Positions 1-6,880 of a stretch of DNA of 18,823 bases are shown here, one piece after another. The DNA is taken from assembly GCA_024636355.1 (NCBI GenBank), contig JAGXHH010000182.1:1-18823 (forward strand). Direction: 5' to 3'. The notes beneath the pieces were generated by a model. The model was given only the letters and a program-made list of their open reading frames with translations, did no database searches and was not told where the DNA came from. How positions within the stretch are numbered: the stretch's first letter is position 1; every line of letters starts with the position of its first letter. This DNA comes from Desulfobacteraceae bacterium (GTDB lineage Bacteria; Desulfobacterota; Desulfobacteria; Desulfobacterales; Desulfosalsimonadaceae). Both the position numbers and the translations under genes were made by a program.

Positions 1-60
1 CCCCAGGACAATGTCCAGCAGCCGCCCGCGGACACCTTTGATGACGACATTCCGTTTTAG
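1..60 (+). CDS. ssb: Single-stranded DNA-binding protein SSB, C-terminal end only
   Basis: Read in frame 1, the first 20 codons end in a proline/glutamine-rich linker followed by TFDDDIPF and a TAG stop. An acidic tail ending in DDDIPF is the hallmark of bacterial SSB, where the last residues dock DNA replication and repair partners such as RecQ, PriA and Pol III chi. Only the tail is in the window, so the OB fold cannot be inspected. The gene enters from the left edge and is followed 16 bases later by a hairpin that likely ends its transcript. The identification rests on this short tail, which is nevertheless distinctive. Confidence 0.85.
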   Translation, partial: PQDNVQQPPADTFDDDIPF

Positions 61-76
61 TGCCGATGAACATAAA

Positions 77-110
77 AAAAGCCGGGCGGAAAATTACCGA
101 CCCGGCTTTT
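77..110. terminator. Bidirectional intrinsic terminator between ssb and tatA
   Basis: AAAAGCCGGG (77-86) and CCCGGCTTTT (101-110) form a perfect 10-bp stem around a 14-nt loop. The A-tract before the stem and T-tract after it let the structure work on both strands, which suits the convergent ssb (+) and tatA (-) genes. Confidence 0.9.
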
Positions 111-129
111 GAATTTTAGCGGATACGTC

Positions 130-324
130 TTATTTGGTTTCGTCATCCTTGCTTTTGTCTTCAAGCTCTTCGGGCCGGCTGTCTTCATCTCCGGATACCG
201 CTTTCTTGAAATTACGGATGCCTTTTCCGATACCTGATCCGATTTCGGGAAGCTTGCCCGCCCCGAAAATGATCATGATGATCACGAGGATAACTACTAA
301 TTCCGGCATGCCGATGCCAAACAT
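130..324 (-). CDS. tatA: Sec-independent protein translocase subunit TatA
   Basis: A 64-residue protein with the TatA/E layout: a short periplasmic N-terminus (MFGIGMPEL), one membrane helix (VVILVIIMIIF), the FG hinge, an amphipathic helix (GKLPEIGSGIGKGIRNFKKAVSG) and a highly charged acidic/lysine tail. TatA oligomers form the pore through which TatBC export folded, twin-arginine proteins. The open frame extends upstream to 480, but the start at 324 is chosen because AGGAGG (335-340 on the + strand as CCTCCT) sits 10 bases before it and because TatA proteins begin with this peptide. No tatB or tatC lies beside it, so the gene stands alone here. TatA versus TatE cannot be separated from sequence alone. 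It converges on ssb and shares its terminator. Confidence 0.93.
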   Translation of the reverse strand: MFGIGMPELVVILVIIMIIFGAGKLPEIGSGIGKGIRNFKKAVSGDEDSRPEELEDKSKDDETK

Positions 325-648
325 ATCTGTTTTGCCTCCTGTTATTATTGATGCGGTAAGTGCCGCAAGATGCTTTATTGCACAACTATTGAAATGAACA
401 CAGAATCGAAAATTTTCCTCTTTTTTTACCACTGCCGTTTCCAAAAAGCAAATAAATAAAACACTTGTTTTCATTGGCAAGATGCATTAAAATCTGTATT
501 TTTTATCAGTAAAGCCGGTTACGCGGGTATCGGGTTTCGCCTGCTGCTGCTTTATAAAATGATACGGCAGGGGCACGATATCGCCTCGCAACTGCGAAGG
601 CGATCTCTTTTCGAGAATCGTTACAGTAGACAAAGAGGTTTTTTACTC
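325..648. other. Divergent intergenic region: tatA upstream and leader of the MetE-like gene
   Basis: This 324-base stretch separates two divergently read genes. On the + strand a plausible sigma70-type promoter is TTGGCA (474-479), a 17-base spacer and TATTTT (497-502), which would leave a leader of about 140 nt before the MetE-like start. The leader contains a strong hairpin at 580-604. I see no recognisable B12-box, S-box or SAH riboswitch consensus and no additional coding sequence. Confidence 0.45.
580..604 (+). promoter_or_regulatory. Leader hairpin before the MetE-like gene
   Basis: ATCGCCTCGC (580-589) pairs with GCGAAGGCGAT (594-604) over 10 base pairs with one bulged A and a 4-nt AACT loop. 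It ends 28 bases before the ribosome-binding site (AGAGG, 634-638). There is no T-tract after it, so it is not a terminator as it stands. A role in translation control or RNA stability is inference. Confidence 0.4.
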
Positions 649-1716
649 ATGAAAACCGATTTTCGCCCCGGCGGCTTGCCGGCATGGATCGGAAGTCTGC
701 CGATGAAGGACCATGACGACGCAGTCAAGTTGATGTTGGAATTCACCCCGGAGATTCCGATCTGGGTGCAGCTGCCCGGTTTCCGGCAAGAAGGGATGGT
801 GCCCCAGTTTGCACCGGGTATGCCCGGTTTGACCGTCATGGACGGCAAAATGTTTGTCGATACTTCAGCTGAAACGTTTGATCAGGCCTTTCTTGGCTTT
901 TTTGAAGAATACATGGCGGTCGCCGACGGGCGTCAATCCCTTGCCGATTCGCGGTTTGCGCTTACGGTAAAGGAAGCGCCCGGCTTTTTTACGTTCCTGC
1001 AGGCGCTCGATGCGCGCACTGAACCATTGACGGCCGTCAAGGGCCAGGTCACGGGGCCGTTTACCTTCGGCACGGGACTGGTCGATGAAAACGGCCGGGC
1101 GGTTTTTTATAACGATCAGGTCCGGGAGGCTGCGACCAAACTGATTGCCATGAAGGCCCGGTGGCAGGTCAATCAGTTGAAAAAATACGGTGTGCCGGTG
1201 ATCGTCTTTCTCGATGAACCGGCGCTGGCGGGCTACGGATCATCTGCCTTTATCAGTGTATCGCGTGAAGACATCGATGCCTGCTTTGCCGAGGTGATCG
1301 AGGCCATTCATGACGAGGGAGGGCTTGCCGGTGTGCACGTCTGTGCAAATGCCGAGTGGTCCATCATTCTCGAGTCGGCCGCTGATATCGTCAGTTTCGA
1401 TGCCTATTCCTATTTCGACAAGTTCATCCTCTATCCGCAGCAGATCAAACAATTCATGGATGCAGGCGGCATACTCGCCTGGGGAATCGTGCCTACGGGC
1501 GATGCCGATATTATCGAACAACAGAGCACCGACTCGCTTCATCAGCTCTTTAATGACGAGATCCGGCAGATTGAGGCCCTCGGCTACAGCCGGGAGCAGA
1601 TCATCGCGCAGAGCTTGATCACCCCCAGTTGTGGGACCGGTTCCCTCCCTTTGGAAATCGCCAGGAAAGTCATCGGTATGAACCAGGAACTCGCGACACG
1701 TATCGGCGGAAAATAG
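649..1716 (+). CDS. MetE C-terminal-like / UROD-superfamily methyltransferase (possible core methionine synthase)
   Basis: This 355-residue protein resembles only the catalytic C-terminal half of cobalamin-independent methionine synthase. It carries FLDEPALAGYG (MetE has a DEPAL motif in its active site), an H-x-C pair at His230/Cys232 (HVCANAEW) and a late cysteine at Cys328 (PSCGTG), matching the zinc ligands that activate homocysteine thiol. The position where MetE has its glutamate ligand appears to be Asp251 (SFDAYSY). Single-domain relatives in anaerobes ('core' MetE, Mes families) take methyl from a corrinoid protein rather than methyl-folate; whether this one makes methionine or serves another methyl-transfer route is unknown. 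The open frame begins at 559, but ATG 649 has AGAGG 10 bases upstream. No corrinoid protein gene is adjacent. Confidence 0.72.
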   Translation: MKTDFRPGGLPAWIGSLPMKDHDDAVKLMLEFTPEIPIWVQLPGFRQEGMVPQFAPGMPGLTVMDGKMFVDTSAETFDQAFLGFFEEYMAVADGRQSLADSRFALTVKEAPGFFTFLQALDARTEPLTAVKGQVTGPFTFGTGLVDENGRAVFYNDQVREAATKLIAMKARWQVNQLKKYGVPVIVFLDEPALAGYGSSAFISVSREDIDACFAEVIEAIHDEGGLAGVHVCANAEWSIILESAADIVSFDAYSYFDKFILYPQQIKQFMDAGGILAWGIVPTGDADIIEQQSTDSLHQLFNDEIRQIEALGYSREQIIAQSLITPSCGTGSLPLEIARKVIGMNQELATRIGGK

Positions 1717-1732
1717 CCCCGAACAGTGGCTG

Positions 1733-1790
1733 AACGAAAACCCGTCTTCAGATGGACTCAATCCAGCCTGCGGGAAACTGTCTTTTCGTT
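1733..1790 (+). terminator. Possible structured 3' end of the MetE-like transcript
   Basis: AACGAAAA (1733-1740) and TTTTCGTT (1783-1790) are perfect inverted repeats, with CCCG (1741-1744) and CGGG (1771-1774) able to extend pairing inside. The T-tract lies within the 3' arm rather than after it, so termination is uncertain. Confidence 0.3.
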
Positions 1791-1836
1791 AAGCACCCAA
1801 AAAATTAGATTAATCGATAACCTTTAAAAGAAAAAG

Positions 1837-2703
1837 ATGTTAGGTATGACGAATAAGAAAACGGAACGTCAGGATTTTACCGGCGGCCAGAAGTACGTGT
1901 TAGACGGTGAACTGGCCAAGATTGTCAATATTTCAAGGGCGCTTGAGATGCCGCTGCTGCTGAAGGGAGAGCCGGGTACCGGCAAGACCATGCTGGCACA
2001 TGCGATTGCAGACAGTCTACAGATGCCCTTGATCGTATTAAACGTCAAATCCAACATGAAGCTTATCGAGGCGCTTTATCAGTACGATACGCTCACCCGC
2101 CTTAACGACAGCCGCTTCGGGGATTCCACACGGGACGTGAGCCGCATTGAGGACTACATCAAGATGGGAAAAATCGGCCAGGCCTTTACCGCCGATGTGC
2201 GCACCGTGCTGCTCATCGATGAAATCGACAAGGCGGATACCGATTTCCAGGATGACATGCTGGACGTGCTCGATCAGATGGAATTTGACATCATCGAGAT
2301 CGACAAGACCATGCGTGCCCGGCATCGTCCGGTGATCATCATCACCTCCAATGCGAAAAAGGACCTGTCGGACCCGTTTCTCGGCCGGTGCAATTTTCAT
2401 CACATCGCTTTTCCGGATCCGAAAATGATGCGCAAAATCATCGACATCCATTTTCCGAATATCGACACGGAAGTGATGCAGAGCGCCATTGACATGTTCT
2501 ACAAGCTCCGGGACATAGACGTTGTGGAGAAAAAACCGGCCACCCGGGAATTGATCAACTGGATTCGGGCATTGACCGCGGACCCCGATTTCAAGCCGAA
2601 GCAGCTGGCCAAGGGCGATATTCCGTACCTGGGGGTGCTGTTCAAAAAGAGCCCGGATTATGCCGCGGCCGGCAGCGTGGTCACCCGGCGGAAAATATTT
2701 TAA
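1837..2703 (+). CDS. MoxR-family AAA+ ATPase
   Basis: A 288-residue single-domain AAA+ protein. Walker A is GEPGTGKT (44-51), Walker B is LLIDEID (Asp128/Glu129), sensor 1 is in IITSNAK, and an LGRC arginine-finger-like segment follows. MoxR ATPases act as chaperones that insert metals or assemble complexes, nearly always with a VWA-domain partner encoded beside them; that partner starts at 3000. The target of this pair cannot be read from the window. ATG 1837 follows an A/G-rich tract with no strong Shine-Dalgarno; ATG 1846 (MTNKK) is an equally reasonable start. The last codons run directly into a repeat-filled gap. Confidence 0.88.
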   Translation: MLGMTNKKTERQDFTGGQKYVLDGELAKIVNISRALEMPLLLKGEPGTGKTMLAHAIADSLQMPLIVLNVKSNMKLIEALYQYDTLTRLNDSRFGDSTRDVSRIEDYIKMGKIGQAFTADVRTVLLIDEIDKADTDFQDDMLDVLDQMEFDIIEIDKTMRARHRPVIIITSNAKKDLSDPFLGRCNFHHIAFPDPKMMRKIIDIHFPNIDTEVMQSAIDMFYKLRDIDVVEKKPATRELINWIRALTADPDFKPKQLAKGDIPYLGVLFKKSPDYAAAGSVVTRRKIF

Positions 2704-2742
2704 GGGCAGGAGCCAGGAGTCAGAATTCAGAATCCAGAAGAA
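2704..2742 (+). repeat. AGGAGCC-type repeat, 5' arm, after moxR
   Basis: Directly after the moxR stop codon lies a purine-rich stretch with CAGGAGCCAGGAG (2707-2719) followed by CAGAATTCAGAATCCAGAAG. The 13-mer is the exact reverse complement of segments inside the tandem repeat 150-215 bases downstream, so the two blocks form an inverted pair in the moxR-VWA transcript. Confidence 0.75.
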
Positions 2743-2860
2743 AAACAAAAGCAGTGCTTCGGTCATTCTCAGAGAGACTCTATATGAGACTGGAATTTTG
2801 TAACTCTGTAAAGGAGTTTGTTTTTATTCCTGCTCCTGGCTTTTGATCTTTGTCTTTTCA

Positions 2861-2990
2861 TTCTGGCTCCTGGCTCCTGGCTCCTGGATTCTTTCTTTTG
2901 GTTTTTCATTCTGGCTCCTGGCTCCTGGCTCCTGGATTCTTTCTTTTGGTTTTTCATTCTGGCTCCTGACTCCTGAATTCTGGATTCTTC
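2861..2990 (+). repeat. 48-bp tandem repeat (2.7 copies) with inner GGCTCCT heptamers
   Basis: Two near-identical 48-bp units (2861-2908 and 2909-2956) and a diverged partial third (from 2957) each begin with TTCTGGCTCCTGGCTCCTGG and end in a pyrimidine-rich TTTCTTTTGGTTTTTCA stretch. Within a unit GGCTCCT repeats three times. CTCCTGGCTCCTG, complementary to the 5' arm at 2707-2719, occurs at 2867, 2874, 2915 and 2922, giving four alternative pairing registers. The array ends 10 bases before the VWA start codon, and no ordinary Shine-Dalgarno remains there. Confidence 0.9.
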
Positions 2991-2999
2991 TTTAAAACT

Positions 3000-4190
3000 A
3001 TGTTTATTGATTTTTTCTACAAATTAAAGGACGCCGGCATTCCGGTTACCCCGACGTCGTTTCTGATCCTGCAAAAAGCGATGCGGCAGGGGATGATCGA
3101 GTCACTTACCGATTTTTATACCGCTTCCCGGGCGATTCTGATCAAAAGCGAACGGAATTTCGACCTGTACGACCAGATCTTCGCCCATTTTTTCGAAGGG
3201 GCCGAATTGCCTGACACGGAAGGCTTTGAGGTCGACGAGATCGCCAAGGCGCTGCTCGACCAGTGGCTTGCCGATCCCAAGTCGGTGGCCGATGCGTTGG
3301 GCATCAATGAAGCGGACCTCAAGAACCTGTCGCCGGACGAGCTGATCGAGTATTTCAAGGAGCGGCTCAAGGAACAGACCGAGCGCCACGACGGCGGCAA
3401 CAAGTGGATCGGCACCGGCGGCACCTCGCCGGTGGGCCACTCCGGGTATCATCCGGGGGGGATGCGGGTCGGCGGCGAGTCCCGGAACAAGTCCGCCGTA
3501 AAGGTCGCCAACGAGCGCCGCTACAAGGATTATTCCCGAAGCGGTCCCCTGACGCCCTCGTCTTTGAGCGAGGCGCTCAAGCGGCTCCGGAATCTTGTGC
3601 CGGCCGGCCCCAAAGATCAGGTCAATGTCGAAAAGAGCATTTACCAAACCATGAAAAACGGCGGGGAAATCGAAATCGTTTTCGACCGCCGGCTCAAGGA
3701 CAAGCTGTCGGTGATACTGGCCATCGACAACGGCGGCTACTCGATGGACCCCTACGTGTCGGTCGTACAAACCCTGTTCCACTATGCCCAATCCCAGTTC
3801 AAGGAAGTCAAAACATACTTTTTCCACAACACGATCTATGATACCCTCTGGGCGGACCCGGCACGCTATCGGAAGCCGAAGCCGGTCTCCGAATTTGCCC
3901 GGATGGATCCGGAAACCAGGCTGATCATGGTAGGCGATGCCAGCATGGCCCCCTATGAGTTGATGGCCCAGGACGGTTCCATCTACATGCATGAACGCAG
4001 CGGCAAACCGAGCATCGAGCAGTTGCGTGTTCTTTCCGAAATGTTTCCGCATCATGCCTGGCTCAATCCGGTTCCGTCGCGAATGTGGCCGTACACGCGG
4101 ACCATTCAAATGATCCGGCAGATTTATCCGATGTTTGAATTGAGCATCGACGGGCTGGAAGGGGCGGTCACCCGCCTGATGGCCGCCTGA
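3000..4190 (+). CDS. VWA-domain protein, CoxE-like, partner of the MoxR ATPase
   Basis: A 396-residue protein with a helical N-terminal half typical of CoxE-like VWA proteins (DFFYKLKDAGIPVTPTSF), a glycine/charged linker around residues 130-180, and a C-terminal von Willebrand A fold. The metal-site motif that should read DxSxS is DNGGYSM (Asp243-Met249), so the site is degenerate and may not bind Mg2+ in the usual way; a later D occurs in VGDASM. No signal peptide or membrane helix is seen, so it should be cytoplasmic. Such proteins work with MoxR ATPases in assembling or activating client enzymes. ATG 3000 is preceded by TTCTTTAAAACT with no evident ribosome-binding site, which is odd beside its neighbours. 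The client is unknown. Confidence 0.82.
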   Translation: MFIDFFYKLKDAGIPVTPTSFLILQKAMRQGMIESLTDFYTASRAILIKSERNFDLYDQIFAHFFEGAELPDTEGFEVDEIAKALLDQWLADPKSVADALGINEADLKNLSPDELIEYFKERLKEQTERHDGGNKWIGTGGTSPVGHSGYHPGGMRVGGESRNKSAVKVANERRYKDYSRSGPLTPSSLSEALKRLRNLVPAGPKDQVNVEKSIYQTMKNGGEIEIVFDRRLKDKLSVILAIDNGGYSMDPYVSVVQTLFHYAQSQFKEVKTYFFHNTIYDTLWADPARYRKPKPVSEFARMDPETRLIMVGDASMAPYELMAQDGSIYMHERSGKPSIEQLRVLSEMFPHHAWLNPVPSRMWPYTRTIQMIRQIYPMFELSIDGLEGAVTRLMAA

Positions 4191-4240
4191 TCCGGCCGAG
4201 TGCGAATCCGTTTCACGATTTATCCGTATGGAGGCGTTTC

Positions 4241-4699
4241 ATGGATTTTGGAAAATTGGCGAATCAAGGCCGATGGTTGATTTTTATCACTATAGCCGCG
4301 GTATGTTTAACGGCAGGAGCTGCCCGGGCCGAGCGTCTGGCCATATCGGTTGAGGTGGCCAATATCCGGTCCGGACCGGGTACTGACTACCAGGCGCTGT
4401 GGCGGGTGGAAAAATATACGCCGCTCGAAGTTCTGTCCAAGCAGGATGAGTGGGTTTTTTTCAAGGATTACGAAGGCACCCGGGGCTGGATTCATTCCAG
4501 TCTGGTGGACAACACCCCTGCGGTGATCACAAATAAGGATATGTGCAATATCCGTTCCGGGCCGGCTACCGACAAGCCGGTCCTTTTTCAGGCCGAAAGC
4601 GGCGTTCCGTTCCGTGTCCTTGAACGCAAAGGCAGCTGGATCCACATCCAGCATGCCGATGGAGAAAAAGGCTGGATTTACAGTACGCTGGTCTGGTAA
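4241..4699 (+). CDS. Exported protein with two bacterial SH3 domains
   Basis: A 152-residue protein with an N-terminal signal peptide (hydrophobic LIFITIAAVCLTAG, likely cleavage after AARA) followed by two SH3b repeats. Each has the family core: VANIRSGPGTDY...GWIHSSLV (about residues 39-89) and MCNIRSGPATDK...GWIYSTLV (about 101-151). SH3b domains bind cell-wall peptides or partner proteins, and there is no catalytic domain here, so an adaptor or wall-binding role in the periplasm is the reasonable limit. GGAGG (4230-4234) sits 6 bases before the ATG. The gene follows the VWA gene by 50 bases and precedes the PfkB-family kinase by 25 bases, so co-transcription is likely without implying a shared function. 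Confidence 0.88.
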   Translation: MDFGKLANQGRWLIFITIAAVCLTAGAARAERLAISVEVANIRSGPGTDYQALWRVEKYTPLEVLSKQDEWVFFKDYEGTRGWIHSSLVDNTPAVITNKDMCNIRSGPATDKPVLFQAESGVPFRVLERKGSWIHIQHADGEKGWIYSTLVW

Positions 4700-4724
4700 C
4701 CGGAAGAAAGGAAGAGAGAACCTT

Positions 4725-5723
4725 ATGGTATTTACGACACAAGACGACAGAAAACTGATCGTGGGCGTAGGCTCGGCCCTGGTAGATATGCTGGCAAAGG
4801 AAGAAGACGCGTTTGTGGCGGCAGCCGGTGCGGCCAAAGGGGGAATGACCCTTGTGGATCGCGGCTGCATCGATGAACTGGTGGGCAAAACCGCCATCCC
4901 GCCGGCGGTTGTTCCCGGCGGATCTGCCTGCAATACGGCTATCGGGGTCGGCATGCTGGGGGGTGCGGTGCGGTTTGTCGGCAAGCGCGGCGAAGACGAC
5001 ATCGGGGATATCTTTGAAGCCGAACTGGTCGCAAACAATGTGGAGCCGAAACTCCAGAGATCGACCTCGCCGACCGGACGGGTCCTTTCCGTGATCACCC
5101 CGGATGCTCAGCGCACCATGTTTACCTACCTTGGCGCCGCCTCGGAAATGGAGCCGGAAGAAATCACCCCGGACTGCTTTGAAGGTGCGGCCATTGTCCA
5201 TGTGGAAGGTTACCTGCTGTTCAACCGGGACTTGATGACCGCCGTTTTAAGAGCGGCAAAAGCCGCCGGGGCGAAGATCAGCCTCGATCTGGCAAGTTTC
5301 AATGTGGTGGAAGAATCCAGGGATCTGCTCGACAAAATCGTGGCAGAAGACATTGATATCCTGATCGCCAATGAAGATGAGGCCCTGGCGTTCACCGGCG
5401 AAAAAGATGAAGCCAGGGCGTTGGCGATCTTGTCGGAAAACGTGGAGATCGCCGTCTTAAAGACCGGTCCCCGGGGAAGCATCATTTCCGGGCATGGTGA
5501 AGTGGTGGCCATTAAACCCCTGGGCGACGGCACTGCGGTGGATACCACCGGCGCCGGAGATCTGTGGGCCGCCGGTTTTCTTTTCGGCCTGGTCAACGGG
5601 TACAATTTCGAACAAAGCGGTGCGCTCGGTTCGGCCTGCGGATATGAAGTCTGTCAGCTGGTCGGCGCAAAGGTTAACAAAGACGGCTGGCAACGGATAC
5701 GGGAGTTTGTTATTCTCCCATAA
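4725..5723 (+). CDS. PfkB-family carbohydrate/nucleoside kinase, adenosine-kinase-like
   Basis: A 332-residue ribokinase-fold enzyme. The substrate-side glycine motif is PGGSACNTAIGVGMLGG (about 64-80), and the second PfkB signature is DTTGAGDLWAAGFLFG (273-288), with Asp279 as the expected catalytic base that activates the acceptor hydroxyl for ATP phosphoryl transfer. Overall it resembles the bacterial adenosine kinase-like subgroup, which would salvage adenosine to AMP; ribokinase or another sugar kinase remains possible because substrate residues are not diagnostic here. The frame is open back to 4614, inside the SH3 gene, but ATG 4725 matches the usual N-terminus and follows a GGAAGAGAG purine tract. 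It is complete. Confidence 0.85.
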   Translation: MVFTTQDDRKLIVGVGSALVDMLAKEEDAFVAAAGAAKGGMTLVDRGCIDELVGKTAIPPAVVPGGSACNTAIGVGMLGGAVRFVGKRGEDDIGDIFEAELVANNVEPKLQRSTSPTGRVLSVITPDAQRTMFTYLGAASEMEPEEITPDCFEGAAIVHVEGYLLFNRDLMTAVLRAAKAAGAKISLDLASFNVVEESRDLLDKIVAEDIDILIANEDEALAFTGEKDEARALAILSENVEIAVLKTGPRGSIISGHGEVVAIKPLGDGTAVDTTGAGDLWAAGFLFGLVNGYNFEQSGALGSACGYEVCQLVGAKVNKDGWQRIREFVILP

Positions 5724-5759
5724 TTATAGAAAATTCCTTACAAACCAATAAAAGGGTAA

Positions 5760-6446
5760 ATGAAAATGGCCCAGGACAAAGACAGAAAAGAACTGCTGGA
5801 AGAACCCGATCCGATTACCGTTGCGTTAAACCGTATCGGGCTGTTCATCCAGGCCCACTATAAACAGCTCATTATGGCCGGTATCGCATTGGCCGTAATC
5901 GTCGTTTCCGCCTCCGGCGTCGCCTGGTATCTGAATCAAGCGGAAAACAAGGCCGCGGTGATGCTCGACAAGGCAATGGCGCGATATGAAACAGTGCAGG
6001 CAACCGGCACGCCGGCCGAACTGGCCGCCGTGAAAAAGGATCTCCAGGTGGTCATGGATGAATACGGCCACACGGATGCGGCAGACATGGCCATGGTCCA
6101 GTATGCCGCTGTCAGCTATGAATCCGGTGCTTATGCGGATGCCATTGACGCCTACCTGACCGCCTATGATACGTTCGGCCATGATGCGCGGTTCCGGGAT
6201 CTGATCCTGACCGGTCTGGCGTATGCTTATGCCGGCAACGGGGATACGGAAAATGCGGTCAACTATTTCGAAAAGGTAGTCGCTGACAGGGATGCCGTTA
6301 CCAAGGATCAGGCGCTGTTTAACCTGGGAAACCTGTATGGTGAGATGGGTAAAGCGGATAAGAGCCGGGATGCCTATGAAAAGATCGTTTCAGATTACCC
6401 GAATTCCATGTATTACGAACCGGCCAGGATGCAGCTTGCCGGGTAA
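5760..6446 (+). CDS. YfgM-like TPR protein anchored in the inner membrane
   Basis: This 228-residue protein has a short cytoplasmic N-terminus, one membrane helix (about 39-60, LIMAGIALAVIVVSASGVAW) and a periplasmic region of TPR-like repeats, for example DLILTGLAYAYAGNGDTENAVNYFEKVV and QALFNLGNLYGEMGKADKSRDAYEKIV. The layout matches the YfgM/TPR_21 family, in which the E. coli member attaches to SecYEG and periplasmic chaperones. Here BamB, its frequent neighbour elsewhere, is absent, so the translocon link is family knowledge only. AAAAGGG lies upstream; ATG 5766 (MAQDKD) has better spacing to it than ATG 5760, and either may be used. It starts 36 bases after the kinase gene. Confidence 0.8.
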   Translation: MKMAQDKDRKELLEEPDPITVALNRIGLFIQAHYKQLIMAGIALAVIVVSASGVAWYLNQAENKAAVMLDKAMARYETVQATGTPAELAAVKKDLQVVMDEYGHTDAADMAMVQYAAVSYESGAYADAIDAYLTAYDTFGHDARFRDLILTGLAYAYAGNGDTENAVNYFEKVVADRDAVTKDQALFNLGNLYGEMGKADKSRDAYEKIVSDYPNSMYYEPARMQLAG

Positions 6447-6880
6447 CCGGAAATCGCGTCCTGTTCCTTTTGAAATCCGGGTGTGCCGTAGATTACCAAT
6501 AAGCGCTCGAATCCATTTCGCCCGCCGAACCTGCATTTTGTCATGGTCGGCGGGCGATTTGGTTGAAAGTGGAAACGCTCATCCAGGACCTGCCGGACAT
6601 GTTGCAGTCTCGTTCCGATTGCTGCGTTTTATAGTGGCCGCACGTCTTGCCCGGCGGCCGGATTCCTTTTCTTTCAGATCTTTTGTAGGGGGGGCAGCAA
6701 TCCCCGGTGAAATGTGTCTGTGATTAACGGGTGACCACGTAGGAGCGGGCCATGCCCGCGAAACGGCATCCGCCATCGCGGGCATGGCCCGCTCCTACAG
6801 AGCCTTTCGACGTTTACCGGGAATTGCTGCCTATTGAAGACGGTATTGTCAGAAAACCTTTTCGCCATAGGTTGTCATAC
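6447..6880. other. 434-base gap before recD2 holding two hairpins
   Basis: No gene is supported here. The gap contains a perfect 11-bp inverted repeat (TCGCCCGCCGA 6518-6528 with TCGGCGGGCGA 6547-6557, 18-nt loop) with no T-tract, and a perfect 22-bp REP-type hairpin at 6739-6798. A G-rich segment, GTAGGGGGGGCAGCAATCCCC (6686-6706), may be a decayed relative of the REP family. The recD2 frame is open through part of the gap, but the peptide it would encode is just translated hairpin. Confidence 0.7.
6739..6798. repeat. REP-type palindrome, GTAGGAGCGGGC family
   Basis: The arm at 6739-6760 (GTAGGAGCGGGCCATG plus CCCGCG) is perfectly complementary over 22 bp to 6777-6798, with a 16-nt loop. 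Elements starting GTAGGAGCGGGC are widespread, extragenic and often dispersed by RAYT-type transposases in other bacteria; no such transposase is in this window. Confidence 0.92.

Noticed and set aside
508..648. SAM, SAH or cobalamin riboswitch before the MetE-like gene
   Set aside because: None of the conserved core motifs I know for these classes could be found.
2769..2957. Minus-strand open frame with a repeated 16-residue unit
   Set aside because: The peptide is only the translation of the 48-bp tandem repeat, which happens to be divisible by three; no ribosome-binding site or protein-like composition.
2861..2990. CRISPR-like array
   Set aside because: Units follow each other head to tail with no spacers, and there are no cas genes.
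3102..4109. Antisense frame (335 codons) opposite the VWA gene
   Set aside because: Shadow frame with histidine/arginine-rich composition and no start signal.
6752..6880. N-terminal extension of RecD2
   Set aside because: These codons lie inside the REP hairpin; RecD2 begins with the peptide at 6881.
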